This document shows positions 1-9,092 of a stretch of 64,000 nt of DNA, in pieces. Made by a program: the position numbers and the translations under genes. The stretch spans positions 1,225,087 through 1,289,086 of the forward strand of contig JALPQD010000089.1 of the NCBI GenBank assembly GCA_023101885.1. The letters are read 5' to 3'. Below the pieces are notes generated by a model, which saw only the letters and a program-made list of their open reading frames with translations, was not told the origin of the DNA and did not search any database. The stretch is from Typhlomys cinereus (lineage: Eukaryota > Chordata > Mammalia > Rodentia > Platacanthomyidae). Position 1 is the first letter of the stretch. Each line of letters begins with the position of its first letter.

Positions 1-251
1 AAGCCTCTGCCTTGCAGGCGGAAGGTCCTGATTTCAGATCCTGGACCCCACGTATAGACGGGCGGAGCGGGGGCGGCCTGTGTTTCTGGTCCTGGTAGGG
101 CAGAGCTTGTGAATCCCAGGGCAGAGTAAACAAGGAGGAGGTAGAGGTGGTCCATGGTGGTTCCTGAATTCGTCCGTGGTTCTACATACATACACATATG
201 TGCACACATGCATACATGCACAATTGAATTAATAATAATAATAATAAAAAA
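1..251 (+). mobile_element. Young tRNA-derived SINE, left end cut by window
   Basis: The copy starts inside the tRNA-like head (AAGCCTCTGCCTTGCAGGCG). The middle region matches the other copies (GGTCCTGGTAGGGC, AAACAAGGAGGAGG), then come a short CA/TG-rich stretch and an AATAATA tail. The same unit recurs at 20620, 27958, 32993, 39041, 43581 and 48172. Family known: ID/B4-type SINEs are transcribed by RNA polymerase III and moved by L1. The exact family name is unknown to me. Confidence 0.85.
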
Positions 252-394
252 AGTCAAGGAAAGGAAAGCTTGAAATAATAAAGTATCTTGCCTGACTCCA
301 CATGCCAAACGTGGTAGATCCAGAGCTCAAAGCCTGCTTCAAACCACTCCCATCCAGTGTGTGAGCTTCATCTTCTCATTGCTGAACAAATGCA

Positions 395-745
395 GAATGG
401 AACAACTTACATAATAAACTGAGGGTTATTCTTAGTTTATAGTTTCTGGTTATAGTTCATCAATCTGGAAAGTTAGTTCATACCAACATCAGCAGCTAAG
501 AGAACTGGCCACACAATATCCACAGGAAGAGCTGAGAGTGGTAGTCTGCCAAAAAACTGACTTAGATTTCTCCATCTTATCCACCTGTTCAGGGAACCCA
601 TTTATGGTTGGATCCTCCCACATCAATTAGATAATTGCTACGAGTTTACTCAGAGCTTGCCCTAACTAAGTAACTCTTCATAGATGTACTCAAAGGCTTA
701 ATCTTTATTGTCACTGTAACTAAACTGACATCTGTAATTGACCTC
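395..745 (-). mobile_element. MaLR-like solo LTR, antisense
   Basis: The reverse complement follows the layout of the LTR at 5891-6320: a GTCAA-type start, a GATTGTCTA-like centre, GTGTGGCCAGTTC, then a run towards an AATAAAC-like signal. It is diverged and has no internal region next to it, so it reads as a solo LTR. The class is inferred from the provirus at 2592-6320. Confidence 0.5.
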
Positions 746-849
746 TGTAACTAATGGGAATGTGAAAGGCACACATGTACGGGATATACTTAACATGCTT
801 TATGAAACTAAAGAAACGTTCACATATGTGAATGCCAAAGATCTCAAGT

Positions 850-1099
850 TAGCTGAGTTGTAGTTCATTAGGAGAATGGTTAAGCAATCTATTCTATTAC
901 TACATAAGGGAATACAAATCGATAATAAAAAGGACTGATCCATTGACACACACAGTAACTTGGATGAATTTTTAAGCATTTATGATGAATGAAAAAGCAA
1001 ATACCAAAAGGTTACACACTTTATGATTCATGTACACAATAGTTAGAAATGACAGAATTTTAGAAGCAGGAGTTTCCAGGTTTAGGAATAGAGGTAAGG
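850..1099 (+). mobile_element. Ancient L1 (L1M-type) ORF2 end, left part
   Basis: It carries the decayed end of L1 ORF2 and the start of the 3' UTR: CAGTAACTTGGATGAAT, a GTGAAAAAGC-like segment and CCAAAAGGTTACACACT. These are typical of mammal-wide L1M elements. It resumes at 1995 after the young L1 insertion. No frame is open. Confidence 0.7.
1084..1099. repeat. Target-site duplication, left copy
   Basis: AGGAATAGAGGTAAGG is repeated exactly at 1979-1994. The pair brackets the L1 at 1100-1978. Confidence 0.9.
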
Positions 1100-1978
1100 T
1101 CGTACCTCATCAGTTGGAAATGATCAGGAAGGAAAGTCTGTGAACTTAATCAGATGTCTCATTACTTACTTGCATGATCTTACTAGAAGGGGAGGGCATA
1201 TAGGCTGCCAGATAGAAGGTAACCATTTTGCAAATGGGTGATTGACTCCTCTCTCACTGCGGTCTTCTGTTCCATCCACCTTTGAATAGACTCTTATAAC
1301 AAGACTTTAATTTAACAGGTTTTTATCTCTGGCCAGGGGGTGACATCCAATACCCATCAAGATGGAACCAAGGGCATTGCAGGAACAGCAAAACTGAAAA
1401 AAAAATCATCAACAAACCATAATTCAGAACATCAGAGACTCTATAACAACCACCTGGAATCAGGCCTGCCTAATCTCTCCCCATCCTGAAGCTCAGGGAA
1501 ATTTGCGGAAGAGGGGGGGGACGGAAGATTGTAAGAGCGCAAGGATGGGAGCAATCATGATATGCAAGATACTCCACACAAGTTAGGGCCGAAGCAATTA
1601 TAACAGGACCCTGCATGATCTGCGCAATGACCAACATATCGTTGACCCCTCAAATTCTAGCATGGACTAAAGGCACTAAGATCCTTAGAAGCAAGGGATT
1701 AACAGTCACAATAGTGTTCCTATACTTAAGGAGAACACAAGAAAGAGTTCTAGAAAATGCCACTGAGTCCTTATACCTCATCAGAGAGGAGAACCCAGAG
1801 GAAAGTTTGATATACTCATTAAAGGATGCTTCAGAGATGGGGGAGGGGGCACTGGGAGAAAGGGAGGGAGGGGGGAAAGGAAGGGACAAAACGGGGAGGG
1901 AACAGGGAGGTTTAGGGAGGAGTGGTGGGAGGGAGGAGACAGGGGTTCCTATTATGTTTGTATGAGCAGAAAAAAAAA
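1100..1978 (+). mobile_element. Young L1 3' end with inverted 5' segment (twin priming)
   Basis: Positions 1173-1978 are L1 3' UTR in the plus direction, ending in the G/A-rich purine tract, TTTGTATGAGCAG and an A-run. Positions 1100-1172 hold the adjoining upstream part of the same 3' UTR in the opposite direction (compare the antisense copy at 18930-18995). Both pieces share a few bases at the junction. A perfect 16-bp duplication surrounds the whole insert. Known mechanism: twin priming during target-primed reverse transcription. No ORF survives. Confidence 0.85.
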
Positions 1979-1994
1979 AGGAATAGAGGTAAGG
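1979..1994. repeat. Target-site duplication, right copy
   Basis: Exact second copy of the 16-bp sequence at 1084-1099. Confidence 0.9.
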
Positions 1995-2290
1995 GTAGAA
2001 TAAGAAAGGTGAAGCTATAGAAGGCCCTCTAAATATGATGGGTGGAAATAGATGCTTTTACATGTGGCAAAAACTCATAGAAAAAATTTCCATATATACT
2101 CACAAATGAGTCCAAGCAGCTGGGGATAGCTATGTAAGATCAGTGAGTAGTATAATCAGTGTAATCCTGCATAGCATAGTGTTCTAAGTCTCACAAAGTG
2201 TTACCATTGGGAAAGCCAAGAACTGTACAAGACATCTCTTTATAATTATTTCTTACAACTGCATCCAAATCACAATTATTGCAACACAAT
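1995..2290 (+). mobile_element. Ancient L1 (L1M-type) 3' UTR, right part
   Basis: This continues the L1M copy that stops at 1099. The end of an L1M 3' UTR is recognisable: CTATGTAAGAT, TGTTACCATTGGG, then CTTTATAATTATTTC. Together with 850-1099 it forms one element split by the later L1 insertion. Confidence 0.65.
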
Positions 2291-2591
2291 GTCAGTTGAA
2301 CAGAATATCAGGGCATGAATATTAGTATGAAAAAGACAAGAAAAAAGTTGTAAAACTACATGGTAAAATGCAATAGCCTAATATATATTTATACATTATG
2401 AGTGTAATCTACATAAGTATATCCAAAGTATTCTGATGGTTATCTTCAAATCAAGAATGATTTCCATTTTATTTTATTTCAGTTTTGTATACATTTTATT
2501 TCCTCCTAAATTTACTTATGTTGTTATAAAAAGTCCAAATATAAACATTAATCTAATTATATCTATTTCATTTATTCTATAATCTATGTGA
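2291..2591. other. Unassigned AT-rich DNA
   Basis: No open frame of note and no repeat I can name. It lies between the ancient L1 and the partial 5' LTR. Confidence 0.6.
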
Positions 2592-2780
2592 GGAAGCATG
2601 TCACGGCTATGTATGTAGAGATAGTGTGGCCAGTTCCCTTGGCCCTGGTGTTGGTGCATTTTCTCCCATTAAGCTGGACTATGAACCATAACTGGACTGT
2701 TGTAAGGAAATAAACCCCTTGTTCCCTTAAGCAGTTTGATGTCATTTATCATCAACCATGCAGGTGAGCTGCAATAGAAT
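2592..2780 (+). mobile_element. MaLR-like provirus: partial 5' LTR
   Basis: This is the 3' half of the LTR that is complete at 5891-6320. Shared landmarks in order are GTGTGGCCAGTTCC, AAGCTGGACTATGAAC, AAACCCCTTGTTCCCTTAAG and TTTATCA. The first half of the LTR is missing. The interior of the same element follows directly. Confidence 0.65.
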
Positions 2781-3672
2781 TTTTACCTGGGAAATGGAGT
2801 ATTGGTGATGAATCTGGCTGTGTGGACTTTGTGGATTATGAACAGTTTTATTGGAGAGGCTGAAATATTTGAAGGTTTTGAGTTTATGAATTACAAATGC
2901 TGTTCTGCAAAATTTGATGGGCCATTTGGATAATGAAAGTACTGAGAGAGTCGTGGATTGTTTGGGCCCAGTTTGTAATGAAGGGAACAAAGACATTGGT
3001 GAAGTTGAATTTAAAAACTATGGACTGGTTTGCTTGATAGAGGAAAGCTGTGTTGGTGGCTGTGAAGTTCTGGAAAGAGCAGGCAGCAGAATAGCTGCCT
3101 TTTTGGAAATATGGGTATCAGTAAAGGAAAAACCTAGTACTTTGTAATGGGATGGTGGAAGACATAAATACCACCAAATGGTGATTCTGAGGTTTGACAA
3201 CTCAGATTCCTTTAGGGGCCAAAAGTCCAAGTTGAAGCCATTTCTTGCCCTTTGGAAGTTTTGGCTTCCTAGAAAGGGGCTATTCTAAAGTCAGCATGCA
3301 AAAGTTGGTACAGCTGTAGCTCAAGTGAACCAAGCTACGTTTCAACCTTGCCTCAGAATTTAGCAACATCCCCCAGGTGGCAATGGTTTTAGTGTATGAT
3401 TACAGGGTTCATGGAGAGCAGCAAAAGCTTGGCACTAAGTGGCAGGTGTAGAGTTCCTATAAGGAAAGGTGAAGCTTATAGCTGCAGAGGTGAACCCAGA
3501 ATGTTGCTGGAGATACTGAGGATGGCTGGGAGTAGAAATTCAGCCTGGTTCAGAGGAACTCTGCTTTTACAACTTTGAGCTGCAAAGAGGGACTGGGAAT
3601 GCCTAGAAACTTTGAGCCACTGTGACTATGTGATGAGCAACAGAAGATGGACATTGAAAGTAAAGGATACAG
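2781..3672 (+). mobile_element. MaLR-like provirus: interior, left part
   Basis: About 890 bp of more balanced composition than its surroundings, with only short open frames. It lies between two same-direction LTRs. MaLR interiors are known to be non-coding, which fits. I see loose similarity to primate THE1/MST interiors but cannot measure it. It is interrupted by the L1 at 3673. Confidence 0.5.
3656..3672. repeat. Target-site duplication, left copy
   Basis: GAAAGTAAAGGATACAG is repeated exactly at 5543-5559, bracketing the L1 at 3673-5542. Confidence 0.95.
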
Positions 3673-4102
3673 CCCTTTCCCCACCGGACTTGGACGCGCA
3701 CAATCCAGCCGGGACTCACAGCGACCTAGGTAAGGTTCCCCCCACCCACGCCCAAATCCCAGGCAGCCCAGTGAACACAGCTCTTAACACCAGCCAACTG
3801 GAGCCAGTGCTGCGCCTGGCCAGGGAGGACCCCCTGGGCCACGCCCCAGCCCCCCAGGTTAAATAGCACCCCGCCACCGCCACCTCCTCCCTTTCCCCAC
3901 CTGTCCGGGACTTGCACAGACCAGCTGGGACTCATGGCGACCTAGGTAAGCTCCGCCCCTGCCCACCCCCAAACCCTAGGCAGCCCACTGGTTCCAGCTC
4001 CTCCCACCAGCCAGGTGGAACAGGAGCTGCTCCAGGCCAAATAATTCAGTTCAGTGAAAAATGCACAGAAATTGAAAGAAGGTCTTAAGAGTTAAAACGA
4101 CA
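3673..4102 (+). promoter_or_regulatory. L1 5' UTR with tandem promoter monomers
   Basis: CCCTTTCCCCACC occurs at 3673 and again at 3889, so the unit is 216 bp. The two units share a GGACTTG block, a GCGACCTAGGTAAG block and a CCCTAGGCAGCCCA-like block in the same order. The second unit runs into a non-repeated tether (AATAATTCAGTTCAGTGAA) before the ORF1 start. Rodent L1 monomers are known internal promoters. The element begins exactly at a monomer boundary. The segment is GC- and CpG-rich against AT-rich flanks. Confidence 0.75.
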
Positions 4103-5137
4103 ATGCCCAAGTCAAAGTGCAAATCCATGAGAAACAACACCCAAGAAAACAAATCTCCCACTGAAGGAATTAACCCATAATGATAGACTCCAACCAGAAC
4201 AAACCCACGAAAAATAGCCAAGAAAGCCTGACTCAGGATAATGACTCTCAGAACATGATCATTATCATGTTCAATACTATGAAAGAGGAAATCCGGGAGG
4301 AATTAAACAACTGCATCAATCACTTTGAAGAGGAACACAACAGACACTTGGAGGAGTTGAGAAAAACAGTTCAAGAAACAAAACCGGGCATAGAGCAGCT
4401 AAAACAGACTCAAGCAGAGTTTAAAACTGAGCTAAAAGATAAGTAATCTTCAACAGAAGAAACTCAACAGAGAGTCTTATCAGCAGAACTAATGAAGCAG
4501 AAAATATAATTTCAGACCATGAAGACAAACTGGGAATATTAACCAGCTCAATGGAAGAGGTTGTTAAAGCCAAAAAGATACTCAAGAGAAATATTCAAGA
4601 GTTATGGGACACCCCGAAGAAGCCTAACATGCGTATTCATGGAATACCAGAACAAGAATCCCAAAATACCACACCTGAGGAAATTTTTCAAACTATCATC
4701 AAGGAAAACTCCTCATCTAAAAAAGGAGAGGAACCCAAACAGATATGACCAAAATAGAAACTCACCATGGCAAATAATAGTTAAAACACTCCACATTCAA
4801 GATAAAGAAATGGTGCTGAGAGCTTCAAGGGAAAAAAAAGAAGTCACTTTTAAAGGTAAACCTATTAAAATAACAAATGACTTCTCAATGGAAACAGTAA
4901 AAGCAAGAAGAGCTTGGAGAGACATACTTCAAGTATTGAATGAGCAAAAATGTCAACCCAGGCTGATATACCCTGCAAAACTATCTGTCATGATCGAGGG
5001 AGAAAAAAATTTTCCAGCACAAAGACAACTTGAAGGGATACATGTCCACCAAACCAGGCCTTCAAAAAATACTAGAAATGATACTCAAGCTTGAAGAAAA
5101 AAAGAGGCATATCCAGGAGAACAGAAGGGAAGTATAA
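4103..5137 (+). pseudogene. L1 ORF1 (RNA-binding chaperone), disabled
   Basis: The N-terminus starts at ATG 4103 (MPKSKCKSM...). Against the 8096-14174 copy there are at least three lesions: a one-base loss near 4173 giving a stop at 4178-4180, a TAA stop at 4444-4446, and a deletion of roughly 27 bases near 4725 that changes frame. Recognisable parts are the N-terminal coiled-coil segment (4180-4446), the RRM core with NMRIHGIPEQE (about 4627), and the C-terminal domain with RRAWRDILQVLNEQKCQPRL (about 4906-4965). ORF1p normally forms trimers that coat L1 RNA. The remnant ends at a TAA matching the intact copy's stop. Confidence 0.85.
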
Positions 5138-5192
5138 TACCATCAAAACCTAAAAGCAAAACAATACACTTACAAAAGCCGCTAAACAATAA

Positions 5193-5542
5193 ATGTCTGG
5201 AATTAAAAATAGTTTCTCTCTGTGCTATGTCCAACACATTATTGACCCCACAAAGTCTAACATGGACTAAAGTCCTTGAAGGCTAGGGACTGACAGTCAC
5301 AGTAGTGTTCCTAAATTTAAGGGGAACACAGGAAAGGGTTCTGGGAAATGCCCCTGGGTCCTTGCATCTCATTGGAGAGGAGGACCCAGAGGAGAGTTTG
5401 GCATGCACGTTAAAGGATGCTCTGGGGATTGGGGGGGGAGACACTGGGGGGAGTAGGGTGGTCGTGGGGAAGTAAAGGGAGGGAGGGGACCGGTGTACCT
5501 GTTAAGTTTGTATGAGTGGAAATAATAATAAGAATAAAAAAA
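5193..5542 (+). pseudogene. L1 ORF2 start codons joined to 3' UTR
   Basis: ATG at 5193 begins the MSGI... start of ORF2 as in the intact copy, but after about 25 bases the sequence moves into the 3' UTR (GCTATGTCCAACACATTATT). The junction lies near 5214-5222 and shows no clear GT...AG intron signature. The 3' UTR then runs through a G-rich purine tract to the A-rich end. Confidence 0.75.
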
Positions 5543-5559
5543 GAAAGTAAAGGATACAG
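5543..5559. repeat. Target-site duplication, right copy
   Basis: Exact second copy of 3656-3672. Confidence 0.95.
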
Positions 5560-5890
5560 TATTTTATTTGCTGGATTTGATGCTAATTTGATATTTTTTA
5601 TTGTGTCAGTGATTCTATTTTGATGTTTTATCTGTATTGAAGTATTTGACTTATTTTGACTTGATAGACTCTTATAGTTAAAAGATTTGAAACATTTTTC
5701 TAAAACTTTCAGTTCCAACATTTTGATAACTGAACTTTTAATGACAGAACATTTCAAAATTTGTCTATGAGAACTTTTAGAGATTTAGAATTAATAGAAT
5801 TAAATGCATTTATGTTTTAAGATAAATTTAACACCTTTAAGGTTATAGATTAAAAGTGATATGTTCATGTGTCAAATGGACAAGGGGTGG
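5560..5890 (+). mobile_element. MaLR-like provirus: interior, right part
   Basis: This AT-rich stretch continues the interior after the L1 insertion. It ends with a short purine run (CAAGGGGTGGA) just before the 3' LTR, in the place of a polypurine tract. There is no coding frame. Confidence 0.5.
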
Positions 5891-6320
5891 ATGCCATGGT
5901 TATGTACAAGTGTCAACTTGATGGTTGAAGGTTTAAGCTCTGGGCACACTTGTAGAGAATTAGTTGTTGAGTTAAGCCCAGAGAGAATCTGAAGGAGATT
6001 GTCTAGTTGATGGGGCAGACCCAGCCCATTGTAGGTGGGATGAGGCCCTGAACAGGTGAATAAAATACAGAAAGCTGGTTGAGGAAGTTGGCGTCCTTAT
6101 GTATACTTGGCTAGACAGGCTTGTCTGGCAAGTAAGGATCATCCTTCTCTCAGCCATTTTGTAGAGATGATGTGGCTAGTTCCCTCTGCCCTTGGTGCAT
6201 GATCTCCCGTCAAGCTGGACTATGAACTTTAACCAGACTATCTTAAAGAAACAAACCCCTTGTTCCCTTAAGCTGTTTGATGATCATTTATCAGCAATCA
6301 TGCAGGCAAACTGCGTGATA
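5891..6320 (+). mobile_element. MaLR-like provirus: 3' LTR
   Basis: About 430 bp. In order: TGTCAACTTGATGG, GAGATTGTCTAGTTGATGGG, CAGCCCATTGTAGGTGGGA, TGTGGCTAGTTCC, AAGCTGGACTATGAAC, then AAACAAACCCCTTG as a possible polyadenylation region. Related copies stand alone at 395, 49557, 54530, 59215 and, antisense, at 47570 and 61285. Confidence 0.65.
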
Positions 6321-6837
6321 CAAGACTATGTTTTTTTTTTGTGTGTGCTCTTCTGCCCCATTCTACATGAGGATGGCAGAGCCAGTATCTACATGAGGAT
6401 GGTACATATCCTTAGTACCAGGACACATAGTAGATGCACAAAAAATGAATCAGTGATTTTTTAGAGTGATTTCACTGCCTGGTTCAAATAAATTAATGCT
6501 TCCTTTTCATATATCTGCTTTGGCAGTTAATCCATGAAATTTGTCATATAACCCTTCTGAGAAACAGCACTGTCATTGCTTTGTCTTTATAACAAGCACT
6601 ATAAAAAAGTTATAAATAAAATATAACCATGTACTTAGGACTAATTCTGAACATGGTAGAAAATAATGCTGGTTTGTTAAGGGAAGAAGGTGGGAAGAAA
6701 CTCTTTGTATAGTACAAATTAATCTTTCTTGTTTGCTTTAAGTGGAATTGATCCTTCCCTCAGTTGTAGTCCCTAGTACTTCACACTGCTTCTAGTGAAA
6801 CATGTATATCCTAATGGATTATATATAAATATAGTTT
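6321..6837. other. Unassigned AT-rich DNA
   Basis: No repeat or gene recognised. The short open frames lack coding signs. Confidence 0.6.
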
Positions 6838-7001
6838 TGGTTGAGACAGGATTTTATTATGTATCCCTAGCTGTTCTAATATTAATATATAACTTTTATA
6901 TATGTTACATTCATATATAAAAAGTTATTCTTGAACTCACAGCAGTCCTTCTGCTTAGTCCTCCAAGTACTAAGATTTGCAGGTCTATTCCTACCATGCC
7001 A
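6838..7001 (-). mobile_element. B1 SINE with an AT-rich hairpin inside
   Basis: Antisense 7SL-derived B1: GAGACAGGATTTTATTATGT, CTAGCTGTTCT, then TTGAACTCACAGCAGTCCTT and CCTCCAAGTACTAAGATTT up to CCATGCC. About 45 AT-rich bases (6879-6928) interrupt the segment where B1 normally runs straight through. B1 is mobilised by L1. Confidence 0.8.
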
Positions 7002-7013
7002 AGCTAAATTAAT
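7002..7013. repeat. Target-site duplication, left copy
   Basis: AGCTAAATTAAT recurs at 14175-14186. The next bases (TCTT against GCTT) nearly match too. This pair encloses two fused L1s. Confidence 0.85.
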
Positions 7014-8095
7014 TCTTTTTTTTTTTTTATTTCAGCTCATACAAACTTATTAGGTACACCAGTTCCCTCCCTTCCTCCTCCTCCCCCCGTAACCCCTGCT
7101 CCTCCTCCCCACCCCTCTCCCTCCCAATCCCCCAGTGCCTCCCGCCCCAATTCCCAGAGAGTCCTTTCTTGTGCATGTCTGATTTTCCTCTGGGCCCTCC
7201 TCTCCGATGACGTACAAGGACCCAGTGGCCTTTCCCTGAACCCTTTCCCGTGTTCCCCTTAGGTATAGGAACACTGCTGTGGCTGCCAATCCTTTACCTC
7301 CAAGGCTCTTGGTGCCTTTAGCAGATGCTAGACTTTGTGAGGTCAACAGTGTGTTGGACAATGTGCAGGGCATGCAAAGTCCAATTATGATTGCTTCAGC
7401 CCTAACTAGTATAGAGTATCTTATATATCATTGCTCCTCCCATCCTTTTGCTCTTACACTCTTACCGCCCCCTCTTCTGCAAATTTCCCTGAGCTTCAAG
7501 ATGGGGAGAGATTAAGCTGGCCTAGTTCTAGGTGGTTGATATAGAGTCTCTGAAGTTCTGGATTGTGGTTTGTTGATTTTCTTTTGCAGTTTTGCTGCTC
7601 CTGCAATGCCCTTCACTCCATCCTGATGGGCATTGTATGTTACCCCCTGGCCAGAGACAAAAAGCTGTTAGAGTCTTGTGATAAAAGCACGTTCAAAGGT
7701 AGATGTAATAAAAGTGGGAAACCATACTAAGGGAGGGGTCTATCACCCATTTGCAAAATGGTTACTTTTTATCTGCCAGACTATATGCCCTCCTCTTCTG
7801 GTGAGATCACACCCCCTCAGTAGTAAATGATCAGGAACAAAAGTCTGTGAACTTAATCAGATGTCTCATTACTTATTTGGGTCCTTGGCGGAGGCCTATT
7901 TTCCCTGCTGTAACATGGTCCCTTGTCTCCTTGTTTCTGCTGTGGCCCTCCTACCCCATCCCTCCTGTTCATAATCCTTGCAATTACTGTCTCTAGGTGG
8001 GCTGGGTGGGTTTGGTACTAGGAGCCACCTATTAGGGAGTACATACGGCACTTAATTTTCTGGGTCTGGGATACTTCGCTTAATATAATTGTTTC
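7014..8095 (-). mobile_element. L1 3' fragment fused to a longer L1
   Basis: An antisense L1 3' end: a T-run (the A-tail), CAGCTCATACAAACTTATTA, the C-rich complement of the purine tract, the 3' UTR, and a few bases of ORF2 end (GGGATACTTCGCTTAATATA). It stops at the base before the A-tail of the next L1. It has the same subfamily features as 8096-14174 and no right-hand target-site duplication of its own. Confidence 0.85.
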
Positions 8096-9092
8096 TTTTT
8101 TTTATTAAAAATTTAATTATACATTTTAAAATTTTTTTAACAGTTCCCCCCTCCCCCCTCCTCCCCCCGAACCCTCTCCTCTCCCTCCTCTCCCTCCCCA
8201 TCCCCCAGTGACTCCCCCCCAATTCCCAGAGAGTCCTTTATTGTGTACGCCTAACTCTCCACTGGGTCCTCCTCTCCGATGACATAAAAGGACCCAGTGG
8301 CATTTCCATAAGCCCTTTCTCTTGTTCCCCTTAAGCATAGGATCACTACTATGGCTGTCAATCCCTTGCCTCCAGGGGTCTCGGTGCCCTTAACAGATGC
8401 TAGACTTTATGAAGGCAACAGTGCATTGGACATTTCGCAGGGCATGCAAAGTCCCATTATGATTGCTTTGGCCCCAACTATTGTTGAGAATCTTGCAAAT
8501 CGTTGCTCCTCCCATCCTTTTGCTCTTACAATCTTACCGCCCCCTCTTCCGCAAATGTCCCTGAGCTCCAGGATGGGGAGAGATTAGGCTGGCCTAGTTC
8601 TATGTGATTGATATAGTCTCTGAAGTTCTGGATTGTGGTTTGTTGATTTTCTTTTGCAGTTTTGCTGTTCCTGCAATGCCCTTCACTCCATTCTGCTGGG
8701 CACTGTATGTCACCCCCTGGCCAGAGACAAAAGCTGTTAAACTGGAGTCTTGTTATAATAGCACATTCAAGGGTAGATGTAATAAGAGTAGGAAACCTCA
8801 GTGAGGGAGGGGTCCATCACCCATTTGCAAAATGATTACTTTTTATCTGCTAGACTATATGCCCCCCCTTCTGGTGAAATCAGAAAAGAACGTCTGTGAA
8901 CTTAACCAGGTTTCTCATTACTTACTTGCAGACCTTGATGGAGGCCTATTTTCTCTGCTGTAACATGGTCCCCTCTCTCCTTGTTTCTGGTTTGGCCCCC
9001 CTACCCCATCTCTCTTGTTCATAATCCTTGCAATTACTGTGTTACATAGGTTTACTTTTAAGTGTCTCAATGTGGGCTGGGTAAGTTTGGTA
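8096..9092 (-). other. L1 3' UTR with purine tract
   Basis: On the minus strand this runs from the ORF2 stop through about 1 kb of non-coding sequence. It includes a strongly G-rich purine tract (complement of 8143-8225) and ends in an imperfect A/T-rich tail. G-rich 3' UTR tracts are a known L1 feature. Confidence 0.85.

Larger units (their letters stand above)
3673..5542 (+). mobile_element. ORF2-less L1 (HAL1-like), 1.87 kb
   Basis: A complete insertion with a 5' UTR of two monomers, a broken ORF1, the first few codons of ORF2, then an abrupt jump near 5218 into the L1 3' UTR (purine tract 5428-5500, TTTGTATGAGTGG, A-rich tail). It sits in a perfect 17-bp target-site duplication. About 3.8 kb of ORF2 and part of the 3' UTR are absent compared with the L1 at 8096-14174. 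'Half-L1' elements with only ORF1 are known in mammals. Whether this is one member of such a family or a single deletion copy cannot be told from one locus. Confidence 0.88.

Noticed and set aside
5193..5230. Loss of ORF2 by RNA splicing (SpIRE-like)
   Set aside because: No GT donor or AG acceptor is apparent at the junction when compared with the intact L1. Kept as internal deletion of unknown mechanism.
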